DNA of 64,000 bases, taken from assembly GCF_017565305.1 (NCBI RefSeq), contig NZ_JAGEKP010000024.1, positions 248,001-312,000 on the forward strand, written 5' to 3'. Under the pieces are notes generated by a model that saw nothing but the letters and a program-made list of their open reading frames with translations, was not told the origin of the DNA and made no database searches. This DNA is from Leifsonia sp. TF02-11 (lineage in GTDB: Bacteria > Actinomycetota > Actinomycetes > Actinomycetales > Microbacteriaceae). The translations under genes and the position numbers were made by a program. Below are positions 7,140 through 15,961 of the stretch, piece after piece. The first letter of the stretch is position 1. Every line of letters starts with the position of its first letter.

Positions 7140-8306
7140 TCAGACCACCAGCGCACGGATCGCGGCCGCCGCGGCTCCCCGTGCCCAATCCTCGAAGGTG
7201 TGCGGGCGCACGGCGATCTGGCACTGGTCGGCGGACGCGAACACGTGCTCGGCGTACGAGCGACGGAGCGGCTCCTCGATGAGGTCGAAGTCGGACACCC
7301 CTTCACCGCCGATGACGACGAGTTCCGGTCCGACCAGGTTGACGAGACTGGCGATCGCGGCACCGACCACGCGTCCGGCCTCGTCGAACACCGCGATCGC
7401 AGCGTTGTCGCCGGCCCGCCGGAGTGCGACCACCTCGTCGATGGTCAGCGGACGCCCGTGAGCCTCGGAGACGGCGGCCACGATCGCGGTCGTGGACGCC
7501 ACCGCCTCCACGCAGCCGCGGCGGCCGCACGCGCACACCCTGTCGGGCGAGGTGAGCGGCAGGTGGCCGATCTCTCCGGCCACCCCGTACGCTCCTTCGA
7601 CGACCTCGCCGTTCAGGTGCAGGCCGGAGCCGATGCCGCGGCCGATGGTGACGATCGCGAACGAGCTCGTCCCCAGTCCGACACCGAACCAGTGCTCACC
7701 GATCGTGAGAGCCCGCACGTCGTTCTCGACGACCACGCGGCGGCCGAGCCTGGCCTCCAGCTCTGTTCCCAGTTCGACGCCCTTCCACCCCATCAGGGCG
7801 GAATCGCGGACGACGCCCTTCTCGGTGTCGACGTCACCCGACACGGCGATGCCGATGGACGCCACGCGCGAACCCAGGTCGTCGAGCTTCTCGTCGAGCA
7901 ACGCGCACAGCTCCACGATGGCGTCTGCGGCCTCCGCCGGCACGTGCGAGACGAGGGGCAACCGCTCTGACGCGATGATGCGGGTCGTGAGGTCGGTGGC
8001 GACGCCGATGAGTTCGTCCGCGTTGACCTTGATCCCCAGGGTCACGACCGCGTCGGGAACGAGGGCGACCGGGCTCACGGGTCGGCCGGGCAGACCGGTC
8101 AGCGTCGGTCCGAGCGAGTCGTTCAGGAGTCCGACGGCCACGAGCGGAGCGACCGCCTTCGTCACAGCCGCCTGCGACAGACCGGTGAGCTTGGCCACGT
8201 CGATCCGGCTGATGGGGCTCCTGGTGAGGATCGTGGTGAAGACGCGGGTGGCCGCGTCGGAGGACGACCCGAGCAGCGCCGTCCTCGTCCGCACCTCGTC
8301 GTTCAT
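7140..8306 (-). CDS. ROK-family transcriptional regulator (first of two)
   Basis: The protein has 388 residues. An N-terminal winged helix (about 20-75, with ISRIDVAKLTGLSQAAVTKAV) precedes a ROK sugar-kinase-like domain. The zinc motif CACGRRGCVEA near the middle and the GEIGHLPL segment are present. ROK regulators bind a sugar that relieves repression. The first ATG at 8312 directly abuts the GAGGA ribosome site, while the ATG at 8306 has the proper 6-base spacing, so I prefer 8306. It lies 13 bases after the GH95 gene on the same strand and is probably co-transcribed with it. It is closely similar to the ROK protein at 21032-22225 and may sense the products of this locus. Confidence 0.93.
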   Translation of the reverse strand: MNDEVRTRTALLGSSSDAATRVFTTILTRSPISRIDVAKLTGLSQAAVTKAVAPLVAVGLLNDSLGPTLTGLPGRPVSPVALVPDAVVTLGIKVNADELIGVATDLTTRIIASERLPLVSHVPAEAADAIVELCALLDEKLDDLGSRVASIGIAVSGDVDTEKGVVRDSALMGWKGVELGTELEARLGRRVVVENDVRALTIGEHWFGVGLGTSSFAIVTIGRGIGSGLHLNGEVVEGAYGVAGEIGHLPLTSPDRVCACGRRGCVEAVASTTAIVAAVSEAHGRPLTIDEVVALRRAGDNAAIAVFDEAGRVVGAAIASLVNLVGPELVVIGGEGVSDFDLIEEPLRRSYAEHVFASADQCQIAVRPHTFEDWARGAAAAAIRALVV

Positions 8307-8319
8307 GTCCATTCCTCGA

Positions 8320-10725
8320 TCAGGATACGGGTTCCGGAACCGCGACGACGGCCGTCCCCTCGGCGGGGACGAGCACGACGAAGTCAGAGGCGCCGTAACG
8401 GACCGGCACGCGGATCTCCGCCGTTCCGGGGTTGTGCAGCACGGCCTCCCGCAGCACGCCCTCGGACCAGCTCAGGTCGACCACGACGCCGCCGCGGGCG
8501 TGGAGGCCGTCCACACTGCCCGTCGGCCAGGCCTCGGGAAGCGCGGGCAGCAGGTGGACGCGACCACCGTGACTCTGCAGCAGCAGCTCCGCGATCGCCG
8601 CGGGGAAGCCGAGGTTGCCGTCGAGTTGGAAGGGCGGGTGCGTGCTGAACAGGTTCGGCAGGAGGCCGCCCCACTCGGAGCCGTCGACCGGGCCGTGCCG
8701 TCGGGCGTCGCCCCGGTAGGGCGCGAGCGCCTCGCGCAGCAGCTCGTGTGCGGTCTCGCCATCGCCGAGCCGTGCCCGCAACGCGATCTTCCACGCCCAC
8801 GACCAGCCCATCGCGCCGGGCCCGCGGGCGTCGAGGAAGCGCCGGGCGCCGGCGGCGAGAGCGGGTGCCGACTCCGGTGTGATGAGGTCCAGCGGGTACA
8901 CGCCGACGAGCGCGGAGAGGTGCCGATGGGCCGGCTCGTGCTCCGCCACCTCCGCGGACCACTCCAGCAGACGGCCGTCGGACCCGACCCGGGGCTCCGG
9001 AATGGTTCGGAGGGCCGCGACGATCTCTCGGCGCAGGTCGGCGTCGGTATCGGCATCCGCGCCGCCGACGCCGATCGTGTCGATCGCGGCGATGGCGCGC
9101 GCGAAGAGGGCGCGGATCAGCTCGAGGTCCATCGTCGCCGTGAGCCCAAGCGCCCGCGGCCGCCCGTCCGCGTCGCGGTACTGGTTCTCCGGGGAGGTGG
9201 ACGGCGCCAGGTACGCGACGCCGTCGCCGTCGACCTGGAGCCAGTCGAGGCAGAACTCGGTCGCGCCGCGCAACAGAGGCCAGATCCGCTCGCGCAGCAG
9301 GGCGACGTCCGCGGTGAACTCGTAGTTGTCCCACAGCGAGTGGCACAGCCAGACGCCGCCCATCATCCAGATCGCCCAGCTCGGCGCGCCGTGCCCCATC
9401 CCGACCGGAAGGCTCCAGCCCCACAGGTCGCTGTTGTGATGCGCGACCCAGCCGCGCGCACCGTAGAGCTCGCGGGCGACATCGCGTCCGGTTTCCGCTA
9501 TCCGCTCGACCAGCGAGATCAGCGGCTCGGCGGCGTCGGTCAGGCCGAGCGGTCCGGCCGCCCAGTAGTTCATCTCGGTGTTGATGTTGATCGTGTAGTT
9601 GGACGACCAGGCGGGCCGCAGCTCGCCGTTCCAGATGCCCTGCAGGTTGGCCGCCGGACCTCCCGATCGCGAGCACGACTCGAGCAGATAGCGCCCGTAC
9701 TCGGCGGCGATCGTCGCCCGGAGGCCGTCATCGGTCCCGTCGAGCACGTCGTTCTGCACGTCCCACCGGCCGGCACGCCGGCCGCCGATCGCGAACCGCG
9801 CCGCCTGCCGGCGCGCTGCGCCCTGAGCGGTCGGGGAGGCGTTCTCGCCGAGTGCGACGAGAACGCGCTCCCGCGCGCGGTTCCGGATCGTCTCATGGGA
9901 GACGCTCCGCCACTCGTCGTCCACGCCGGCCCACCACGACTCAGCGCGGGACGACGACGAGAGGGCGATCGACAGCCGACGGGCATGACGGATCGTCAGA
10001 CCGGAGTCGTCGGATTCTGCCGTGCCATCGCTCCGCACGGCGAGGGCCGTGGTTGCGAAGCCGTCATACGTTCCGTCGCCCGGCTCCGCGTAGCGCAGAG
10101 CGGGGACGACGGACGATTCGTGGAGGGGAGCCCCGTCGACCGGGACGGCCAGGTCGAGTGCGAGCTCGCCGCCACCGCCCCGGCGGGCGAGCTCCCGCAG
10201 CGGCGTGGTCATCCTGATCCGCAGCTCGGGGAGCGGCTCGTCCGTCTCGATGCGGATGACGAGCGCATGCCCGGCGACCCGGGAGACGCGGCGGACGGCG
10301 ATGCCGCCGACCTCCAGCAGCTCCTCCAGGTACGCGTCGTCCAGGTCGAGCACCCGCGCGGGCTCCCCCGGCGCCTGCACCGCCCCCGGCAGCTCGACGA
10401 AGAGGTCGGCCAGCGGCAGGAACTCCTGCGAGTAGCGGCCCTCGAACGTCAGGAGGAGTCGCTCTGCGTCGTCGAGGTCACCGGCCGCGAGGGCGGCACG
10501 CACCTCCCGCAGCCGGTCGGGACCGGCTCCGCCCGCGAGAACGCGGCGCAGCTCCTCCGCGGCCGTCTCCGGGGTGCCCGACCAGATCGTGGCGTCGTTC
10601 ACCTGGTAGCGACCGGCCGCACCGCCGAACACCATCGCGCCGAGACGGCCGTCGCCGAGCGGGACGGCCTCCTCCCAGTGCGCGGCCGGCGTCGACCAGG
10701 CGAGCTGCAGTGTGTTCTTCGTCAT
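8320..10725 (-). CDS. GH95 family glycoside hydrolase (alpha-L-fucosidase or alpha-L-galactosidase)
   Basis: The protein has 801 residues, usual for GH95. The N-terminal start WEEAVPLGDGRLGAMVFGG with NDATIWSGTP and the central YTININTEMNYWAAGPLGL are hallmark GH95 segments. The NIN...N asparagines are part of the active site of this inverting family. The (alpha/alpha)6 barrel part follows, then a C-terminal beta domain. No signal peptide is visible, so the enzyme should be cytosolic and act on imported oligosaccharides. GH95 removes terminal alpha-1,2-fucose or L-galactose, for example from xyloglucan side chains. It is divergent from the GH36 gene. A promoter with TTGACA, 18 bases and TACTGT lies at 10874-10845. 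Confidence 0.93.
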   Translation of the reverse strand: MTKNTLQLAWSTPAAHWEEAVPLGDGRLGAMVFGGAAGRYQVNDATIWSGTPETAAEELRRVLAGGAGPDRLREVRAALAAGDLDDAERLLLTFEGRYSQEFLPLADLFVELPGAVQAPGEPARVLDLDDAYLEELLEVGGIAVRRVSRVAGHALVIRIETDEPLPELRIRMTTPLRELARRGGGGELALDLAVPVDGAPLHESSVVPALRYAEPGDGTYDGFATTALAVRSDGTAESDDSGLTIRHARRLSIALSSSSRAESWWAGVDDEWRSVSHETIRNRARERVLVALGENASPTAQGAARRQAARFAIGGRRAGRWDVQNDVLDGTDDGLRATIAAEYGRYLLESCSRSGGPAANLQGIWNGELRPAWSSNYTININTEMNYWAAGPLGLTDAAEPLISLVERIAETGRDVARELYGARGWVAHHNSDLWGWSLPVGMGHGAPSWAIWMMGGVWLCHSLWDNYEFTADVALLRERIWPLLRGATEFCLDWLQVDGDGVAYLAPSTSPENQYRDADGRPRALGLTATMDLELIRALFARAIAAIDTIGVGGADADTDADLRREIVAALRTIPEPRVGSDGRLLEWSAEVAEHEPAHRHLSALVGVYPLDLITPESAPALAAGARRFLDARGPGAMGWSWAWKIALRARLGDGETAHELLREALAPYRGDARRHGPVDGSEWGGLLPNLFSTHPPFQLDGNLGFPAAIAELLLQSHGGRVHLLPALPEAWPTGSVDGLHARGGVVVDLSWSEGVLREAVLHNPGTAEIRVPVRYGASDFVVLVPAEGTAVVAVPEPVS

Positions 10726-10844
10726 CTGGAGGCCCGTGAGTCCATTCACCGATCGGCGGCTGCGCGGCCGGAAGCGCCGTCGCAGGGTCCGGTCCGCGTT
10801 CCGTCCACGGAGGCGGGAATCGACGGCCGGGGCTTGCAGATCAC

Positions 10845-10874
10845 ACAGTAGGCATGGTTTATTGACACTGTCAA
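10845..10874 (-). promoter_or_regulatory. GH95 promoter with palindromic -35 region
   Basis: On the minus strand TTGACA (10874-10869) and TACTGT (10850-10845) are 18 bases apart and fit a sigma-70-type promoter for GH95. The -35 is part of a perfect 13-base palindrome, TTGACACTGTCAA at 10862-10874, which is well placed for a repressor such as the ROK protein encoded next to GH95. The rest of 10726-10899 is the shared 174-base region between GH95 and GH36. Confidence 0.55.
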
Positions 10875-10899
10875 GCAATCCCTTCCCTAGGAGCCACCC

Positions 10900-13110
10900 A
10901 TGCGCGACGGCTACGGCGCCGTACTCGCCCTGCGCGCTGCAGGCACGTCCCTCGTCCTCGACGCTGCGGGACGAGTTCCTCGTGTGCTGCACTGGGGCGC
11001 CGACCTCGGTCCGCTCGACGAGGCGACTGCCGAGGCCCTGCGCGCGAGCGGGAGCCCTGCCGTGCTCAACAACTCGCCGGACGTCCCGCGGTCGTTCAGC
11101 CTGTGGCCCAGCGAGCTCGAAGGCTGGGCAGGAACGCCCGCCCAGGAAGGGCACGCCGCGGGCTCTGCGACGACGCCGCGACCGCACACGGTGGCCGTGC
11201 GACACGAGACCGACGGGCCGGACGGAGACCTCGGCGGACGGATCGAATTCGATCTGGTGGACGAGATCACGGCACTGCGCTCGACCATGTCGATCGCCCT
11301 CGACCGGTTCGGCGTGCTCGCGGTGGACGTCACCGTCACGCGGGACGCCGTGCTCTCCGGCGACCCTGCCGACGTCCCGTACACGCTCGACGCGCTCCGG
11401 GTGCTGCTGCCCGTTCCGGAACGCGCCGTCGACATCCTCGACTTCACCGGCAAGTGGTGCCGGGAACGCGCGCCGCAGCGCGGCCCGCTGTTCTTCGGAA
11501 GCCACGTCCGGCGTGCGCGGCGCGGCAAGCCGGGCCACGACGCGCCCTATCTGGTCGTCGCCGGCACCGAAGATCTCGGCTTCCGGCGCGGTGAGGCCTG
11601 GGCCGCGCACCTCGCCTGGAGCGGCGACGCCGAGTACGTCGTGGAGCGGCTCACCGAGGGCGCCGGCCCGTTCTCGTCCGTCCTGGGCGTCGGCGAGGGC
11701 CTGCGCCCCGGCGAGATCGCGCTGGAGGACGGCGACAGCTACGTCGCGCCGACCGCGTTGTTCGTGTGGTCGGCGGACGGACTCGACGGCCTGGCCGACC
11801 GCCTCCACCGCCGGCTGCGTGCCCGGCCCTCGCACCCGGTGAAGCCCCGCCCGCTCACGCTGAACTCGTGGGAGGCGGTCTACTTCGACCACGACCTCGA
11901 CCGGCTCACCGCGCTCGTGAAGCGCGCCGCCCGGGTCGGCGTGGAGCGCGTGGTGCTCGACGACGGCTGGTTCCACGGCCGGCGCGACGCGAACGCCGGG
12001 CTCGGCGACTGGATCGTGGACCGCTCCGTCTGGCCGGACGGCCTCGGGCCACTGGTCGACCTGGTGCGTGCGCACGGCATGGAGTTCGGTCTCTGGTTCG
12101 AGCCGGAGATGATCAACCTGGACTCCGACCTGGCGCGGGCGCATCCCGACTGGGTCCTCGGCCCGCGCCAGGCGCTCGGCGCCAGCGCACGCGACCAGTA
12201 CGTGCTCGACCTCACCCGCCCCGACGCGTACACGTATGTGCTCGAGCGGATCAGCGCGATCGTCGGCGAGTACGGCGTCGACTACATCAAGTGGGACCAC
12301 AACCGCGACCTGTCCGAGGCCGTCAGCGGCTACGTCGGCGTCGACCGTCCCGCTGTGCACGAGCAGACCCTCGCCCTCTACCGGATGCTGGACACGCTGC
12401 GCACGCGGCATCCCGGGCTGGAGATCGAGACCTGCTCGGGCGGCGGCGGCCGGGTCGACCTCGGCATCCTCGACCGCACCGACCGGGTCTGGGCTTCCGA
12501 CTGCAACGACCCGGTGGAGCGCCTGCAGATAGAACGCTGGACCCGGATGCTGCTGCCGCCGGAGCTGATCGGCTCACACCTCGGCGCCGAGCGCTCGCAC
12601 ACGACCTCCCGACGGACGGATCTGGCGTTCCGGCTGATCGTCGCCCTGACCGCGCACGCCGGAATCGAGTGGGACCTCCAGGAGGCCGACGAGGAACAGC
12701 TCGACCGGATCGCCCGCTGGGGCGCGGCGTACCGCGAACTCCGCGGTCTCATCCACTCCGGCCGGGTCGTGAACGCCGACCTCGCCGACGAGTCCACCCT
12801 GTTGACCGGCATCGTCGCCGACGACCGGAGCCGCGCGATCTTCACGTGGGCGCGGCTCGGCACCTCAGCGCCCGGCCAGTCCGGACGCGTGCGCTTCCCC
12901 GGCCTCGACCCCGCCGCGCGCTACGCGGTGCGGATCCGCGACGACTTCGGCCCTGCCAGCCGCCACCAGAGCGCGGACCCGTCCTGGATCGTCGCCGCCG
13001 CCGCCGGCTCCGCGATCCTCCCCGGCGCGGTGCTCGCCGTCGCCGGTGTGCCCCTTCCGACCCTCAACCCGCAGCAGGCGATGCTGTTCGACCTCGTGCG
13101 CGTGTCCTGA
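10900..13110 (+). CDS. GH36 alpha-galactosidase
   Basis: The protein has 736 residues, typical for GH36. The order is an N-terminal beta-sandwich (about 1-300), a TIM barrel (about 310-640) and a short C-terminal beta domain. The catalytic signatures are clear: DYIKWDHNRDLSE with Asp466 as the nucleophile and VWASDCND with Asp534 as the acid/base. The barrel also shows VVLDDGWF and FGLWFEPEMIN. No signal peptide is seen, so it acts in the cytoplasm on imported raffinose-type, galactomannan or xyloglucan-derived oligosaccharides. The ATG at 10900 has TAGGAG upstream. It is the first gene of the plus-strand GH36-GH27-esterase run. Confidence 0.96.
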   Translation: MRDGYGAVLALRAAGTSLVLDAAGRVPRVLHWGADLGPLDEATAEALRASGSPAVLNNSPDVPRSFSLWPSELEGWAGTPAQEGHAAGSATTPRPHTVAVRHETDGPDGDLGGRIEFDLVDEITALRSTMSIALDRFGVLAVDVTVTRDAVLSGDPADVPYTLDALRVLLPVPERAVDILDFTGKWCRERAPQRGPLFFGSHVRRARRGKPGHDAPYLVVAGTEDLGFRRGEAWAAHLAWSGDAEYVVERLTEGAGPFSSVLGVGEGLRPGEIALEDGDSYVAPTALFVWSADGLDGLADRLHRRLRARPSHPVKPRPLTLNSWEAVYFDHDLDRLTALVKRAARVGVERVVLDDGWFHGRRDANAGLGDWIVDRSVWPDGLGPLVDLVRAHGMEFGLWFEPEMINLDSDLARAHPDWVLGPRQALGASARDQYVLDLTRPDAYTYVLERISAIVGEYGVDYIKWDHNRDLSEAVSGYVGVDRPAVHEQTLALYRMLDTLRTRHPGLEIETCSGGGGRVDLGILDRTDRVWASDCNDPVERLQIERWTRMLLPPELIGSHLGAERSHTTSRRTDLAFRLIVALTAHAGIEWDLQEADEEQLDRIARWGAAYRELRGLIHSGRVVNADLADESTLLTGIVADDRSRAIFTWARLGTSAPGQSGRVRFPGLDPAARYAVRIRDDFGPASRHQSADPSWIVAAAAGSAILPGAVLAVAGVPLPTLNPQQAMLFDLVRVS

Positions 13111-13206
13111 CACGGGCGCGGGCGGCGATCGCTGCAGTCACAGACGGCCCACCACGCATTGCTCCCGCGCACTGCTGCGCTCGAGCGCTTCAGAGAGGAA
13201 GTACGT

Positions 13207-15801
13207 ATGTCAGGCCAGAAACGCTCGCGACGAGGGCTGAGCACCCTCCTCGCGACGATCGCCGCACTGGGGCTCGTGGCGGCCGCCGCCGCCCCTGCGG
13301 GGGCGACTCCGACGGGAGCGCCCACCCCCACCGCCCCATCGACGGCGACGCCGACCCCGACGGGAACGCCCACCCCCACCGCCCCGTCGACGGCGACGCC
13401 GACCCCGACCGCGACGCCGACCGCGACATCGACGCCGACCGCGACATCGACGCCGACCGCGACGAGGCCGACCGCGACGACGCCGACGCCGGCGCCCGCT
13501 CCCACCCCGGACCCCTGGGCCGTCAAGCCCTACCAGGGCTGGAGCAGCTACTCCATGCAGGTCTACAGCGGCAACAGCAAATGGATCACCGCCGACCAGA
13601 TCATCGCCCAGTCCGACGCCATGAAGGCCAAGCTGAGCAAGGCCGGATACGACTACATCAACGTCGATGCCGGCTGGAACGACGGCGTCGACGCCAACGG
13701 CCGGCCGGTGCCGAGCGCGACCCTGTACCCCCAGGGGCTGAAGGCGGTCATCGACCACGTCCACGCGAACGGCCAGAAGTTCGGCCTCTACTTCATCCCG
13801 GGCATCTCCCCGGCGGTGTACCAGGCGGCGTACCCGATCGCGAACGCACCGGGATGCACCACCCACGACATCGTGAAGCAGCCGCTGCAGCAGGCCGACT
13901 ACTGGAAGATCGGCTACCGGATCGACTTCTCGAACCCGTGCTCGCAGAAGTACATCGACTCCATCGTCGACCAGCTCGCTTCCTGGGGCGTGAACTTCGT
14001 CAAGTTCGACAGCGTGACCCCGGGCTCCGGCATCAGCGACCTGTCCGTCGACGCGCGCGACGACGTCGCCGCGTGGTCGAAGGCGCTGAAGGCCAAGGGC
14101 ATCTGGTTCGAGCTGTCCTGGGCGCTCGACATCAACTACGCCGACACCTGGAAGCAGTACGCGAACGGCTGGCGCGTGGAGTGGGACGTCGAGGCGTACG
14201 CTCCGGGGGTCCAGCTCACGCAGTGGAGCAACATCGCACGGCTGTTCCCGCGCGCGGCCGACTGGTGGCGGTACGCCGGACCGGGCGGCTGGAACGACTT
14301 CGACTCGCTGAACGTCGGCAACGGCACCATGGACGGCCTCACCCAGGACGAGCGCCGCACCGCCACGACCCTGTGGGCGATCTCGGCCGCTCCGCTGTAC
14401 GTCGGCAACGACCTGACCAAGCTCGACCAGTTCGGGCTGGACCTGCTCACCAACAAGGAGGTCGTGGCCGTCGACCAGACGGGCACGCCCGCCCAGCCGG
14501 TGTCGACCGCCACCAACAGGCAGGTCTGGTACGCGCCGAACGCGGACGGCAGCTACACCGTCGCCCTCTTCAACCTCGGCCCGACCGACTCCGACATCAC
14601 CGCGAACTGGTCCGACCTCGGCCTCAGCGGATCCGCGAAGGTCCGCGACCTGTGGGCCGGAAAAGACCTCGGCGCCTTCACCGGGAGCTACACGGGCAAG
14701 CTCGTGCCGATCCACGGCGTCCGGCTGCTCCGGGTGACCCCGCAGAGGGGTGCGACGGTCGCACTGAACGACGACGCCCAGCGGGTGGTCTACGCGGGCA
14801 CCTGGACCCGTAACGGCGGCAACGAGGTCGCGGCGGCGACGCAGCCGCTGCAGGTCGCGATCGGCGACTCGTCGACGGGCACCGTGCCGACGCCGCCGGC
14901 GTCCGGCCGGATCGTCGCGGTCAACGACAGCGATCCCGGGATCACGTACACCGGCAGCTGGGGACAGAGCACGGGACGCGGTCTCGGTGACTACAAGGAC
15001 GACGTTCACTACACCGAGGGCGACGGCTCGTCGTTCCAGTACACGTTCACCGGAACGGGCATCGACTATGTGACGGAGCTCGACCAGTCGCAGGGCAACG
15101 TCGACGTGTACCTCGACGGCCAGTTCCAGAAGACCGTCGACACGAGCAGGCCCTCCGGGCAGCCGCGGCTCGCCCAGCAGGTGGTCTGGAGCGCCAGCGG
15201 CCTCCCGAACGGCTCGCACACCCTGCGTGTCGTCAAGAAGTCCGGGCAGTTCATGCTGCTCGACAAGCTCGACGTCACACTGGCGAGCCTGCTCGACCCG
15301 GACACCGCGGTGTTCGACAAGGCCAAGCCCGCCGACGTCACGGTGACTCTGCAGCGCGACGGCGGCGAGCTCGCCGGCATCGTCCGCGACGGCACGGCGC
15401 TGACCCGCGGGACGGACTACACCGTCTCCGGGACGACCGTCACGATCGCATCCGCGTATCTCGCCGGCATCGCGAACGGCACCGTCTCGCTCGGGTTCCA
15501 GTTCCGCGGGGACGCGCACGACGATATCCACGCGACGACGGCCGACGGTGACACCGTGAGCATGACGTTCGCCGGCACCGGCGTCTCGTGGATCGGTCCG
15601 ACCGCACCCGACCAGGGCACGGCCGAGGTCTACATCGACGGAAAGCTCGCGAAGACGGTCGACACGCATTCGGACAGCCGGCGCACCGGACAGAAGCTGT
15701 ACACCGTGACCGGTCTGCGCGCCGGACAGCACACCATCCTTGTCAAGAAGGTGTCGGGAGACATCCTCCGGAACGACGTCTTCCAGTACACCGCCCGATG
15801 A
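13207..15801 (+). CDS. Secreted multidomain GH27 alpha-galactosidase-like enzyme
   Basis: The protein has 864 residues. It starts at the ATG at 13207 with AGAGGAAG upstream. Residues 1-35 are a signal peptide and residues about 36-100 a Thr/Pro-rich linker. A GH27 barrel follows (about 105-400): PYQGWSSYSMQ, DYINVDAGWND, VNFVKFDS with Asp268 as the predicted nucleophile, and RVEWDVEAY with Asp327 as the predicted acid/base. After the barrel come a C-terminal beta domain, a galactose-binding-like module (about 575-700), a CBM_X2-like module (about 705-765), and a second galactose-binding-like module at the end. It would trim alpha-galactosyl or beta-L-arabinopyranosyl ends from polymers outside the cell. 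The linker at the N-terminus, before the catalytic domain, may span the cell wall. Confidence 0.92.
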   Translation: MSGQKRSRRGLSTLLATIAALGLVAAAAAPAGATPTGAPTPTAPSTATPTPTGTPTPTAPSTATPTPTATPTATSTPTATSTPTATRPTATTPTPAPAPTPDPWAVKPYQGWSSYSMQVYSGNSKWITADQIIAQSDAMKAKLSKAGYDYINVDAGWNDGVDANGRPVPSATLYPQGLKAVIDHVHANGQKFGLYFIPGISPAVYQAAYPIANAPGCTTHDIVKQPLQQADYWKIGYRIDFSNPCSQKYIDSIVDQLASWGVNFVKFDSVTPGSGISDLSVDARDDVAAWSKALKAKGIWFELSWALDINYADTWKQYANGWRVEWDVEAYAPGVQLTQWSNIARLFPRAADWWRYAGPGGWNDFDSLNVGNGTMDGLTQDERRTATTLWAISAAPLYVGNDLTKLDQFGLDLLTNKEVVAVDQTGTPAQPVSTATNRQVWYAPNADGSYTVALFNLGPTDSDITANWSDLGLSGSAKVRDLWAGKDLGAFTGSYTGKLVPIHGVRLLRVTPQRGATVALNDDAQRVVYAGTWTRNGGNEVAAATQPLQVAIGDSSTGTVPTPPASGRIVAVNDSDPGITYTGSWGQSTGRGLGDYKDDVHYTEGDGSSFQYTFTGTGIDYVTELDQSQGNVDVYLDGQFQKTVDTSRPSGQPRLAQQVVWSASGLPNGSHTLRVVKKSGQFMLLDKLDVTLASLLDPDTAVFDKAKPADVTVTLQRDGGELAGIVRDGTALTRGTDYTVSGTTVTIASAYLAGIANGTVSLGFQFRGDAHDDIHATTADGDTVSMTFAGTGVSWIGPTAPDQGTAEVYIDGKLAKTVDTHSDSRRTGQKLYTVTGLRAGQHTILVKKVSGDILRNDVFQYTAR
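13318..13500 (+). repeat. Thr/Pro linker repeats in GH27 gene
   Basis: Two near-identical 48-base units start at 13321 and 13369 and encode a 16-residue PT-rich block. They are followed by 18-base units reading ACGCCGACCGCGACATCG with small changes. They encode the flexible linker, and slippage here would change its length in 6- or 16-residue steps. Confidence 0.85.
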
Positions 15802-15817
15802 ACACCTGAGGAGACCC

Positions 15818-15961
15818 ATGCCCCACCTCGCCCGATCTGCCCGCGTCGGCGGCTCGACCGCCGGTTTCGAACACGATCGGAGCGACCCGGCGTCGCCCGG
15901 CGAGGGAGTCCGCCTGCGTGCGGACGCCCTCGCCGGCGGCGCCGACGGGGTGTCGCGATGA
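15818..15961 (+). CDS. Possible 47-residue leader ORF before the esterase
   Basis: An ATG at 15818 follows a good GAGGAG ribosome site, and the reading frame ends with TGA at 15959-15961, giving an ATGA overlap with the esterase start. The product (starting MPHLARSARVGG) matches nothing I know and looks like the loose Arg/Gly/Ala composition of random high-GC sequence. It could be a translational coupler, a remnant of a deleted gene, or nothing. It fills most of the 156-base gap between GH27 and the esterase. Confidence 0.35.
   Translation: MPHLARSARVGGSTAGFEHDRSDPASPGEGVRLRADALAGGADGVSR

Noticed and set aside
10726-12411. Upstream extension of the GH95 frame over GH36
   Set aside because: GH95 homology starts at the ATG at 10725, and the extension is antisense to conserved GH36 sequence.
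11766-14813. A 1,015-codon plus-strand frame across GH36 and GH27
   Set aside because: It is a shifted reading of two well-supported glycosidases, with mostly Arg/Pro/Ala residues.
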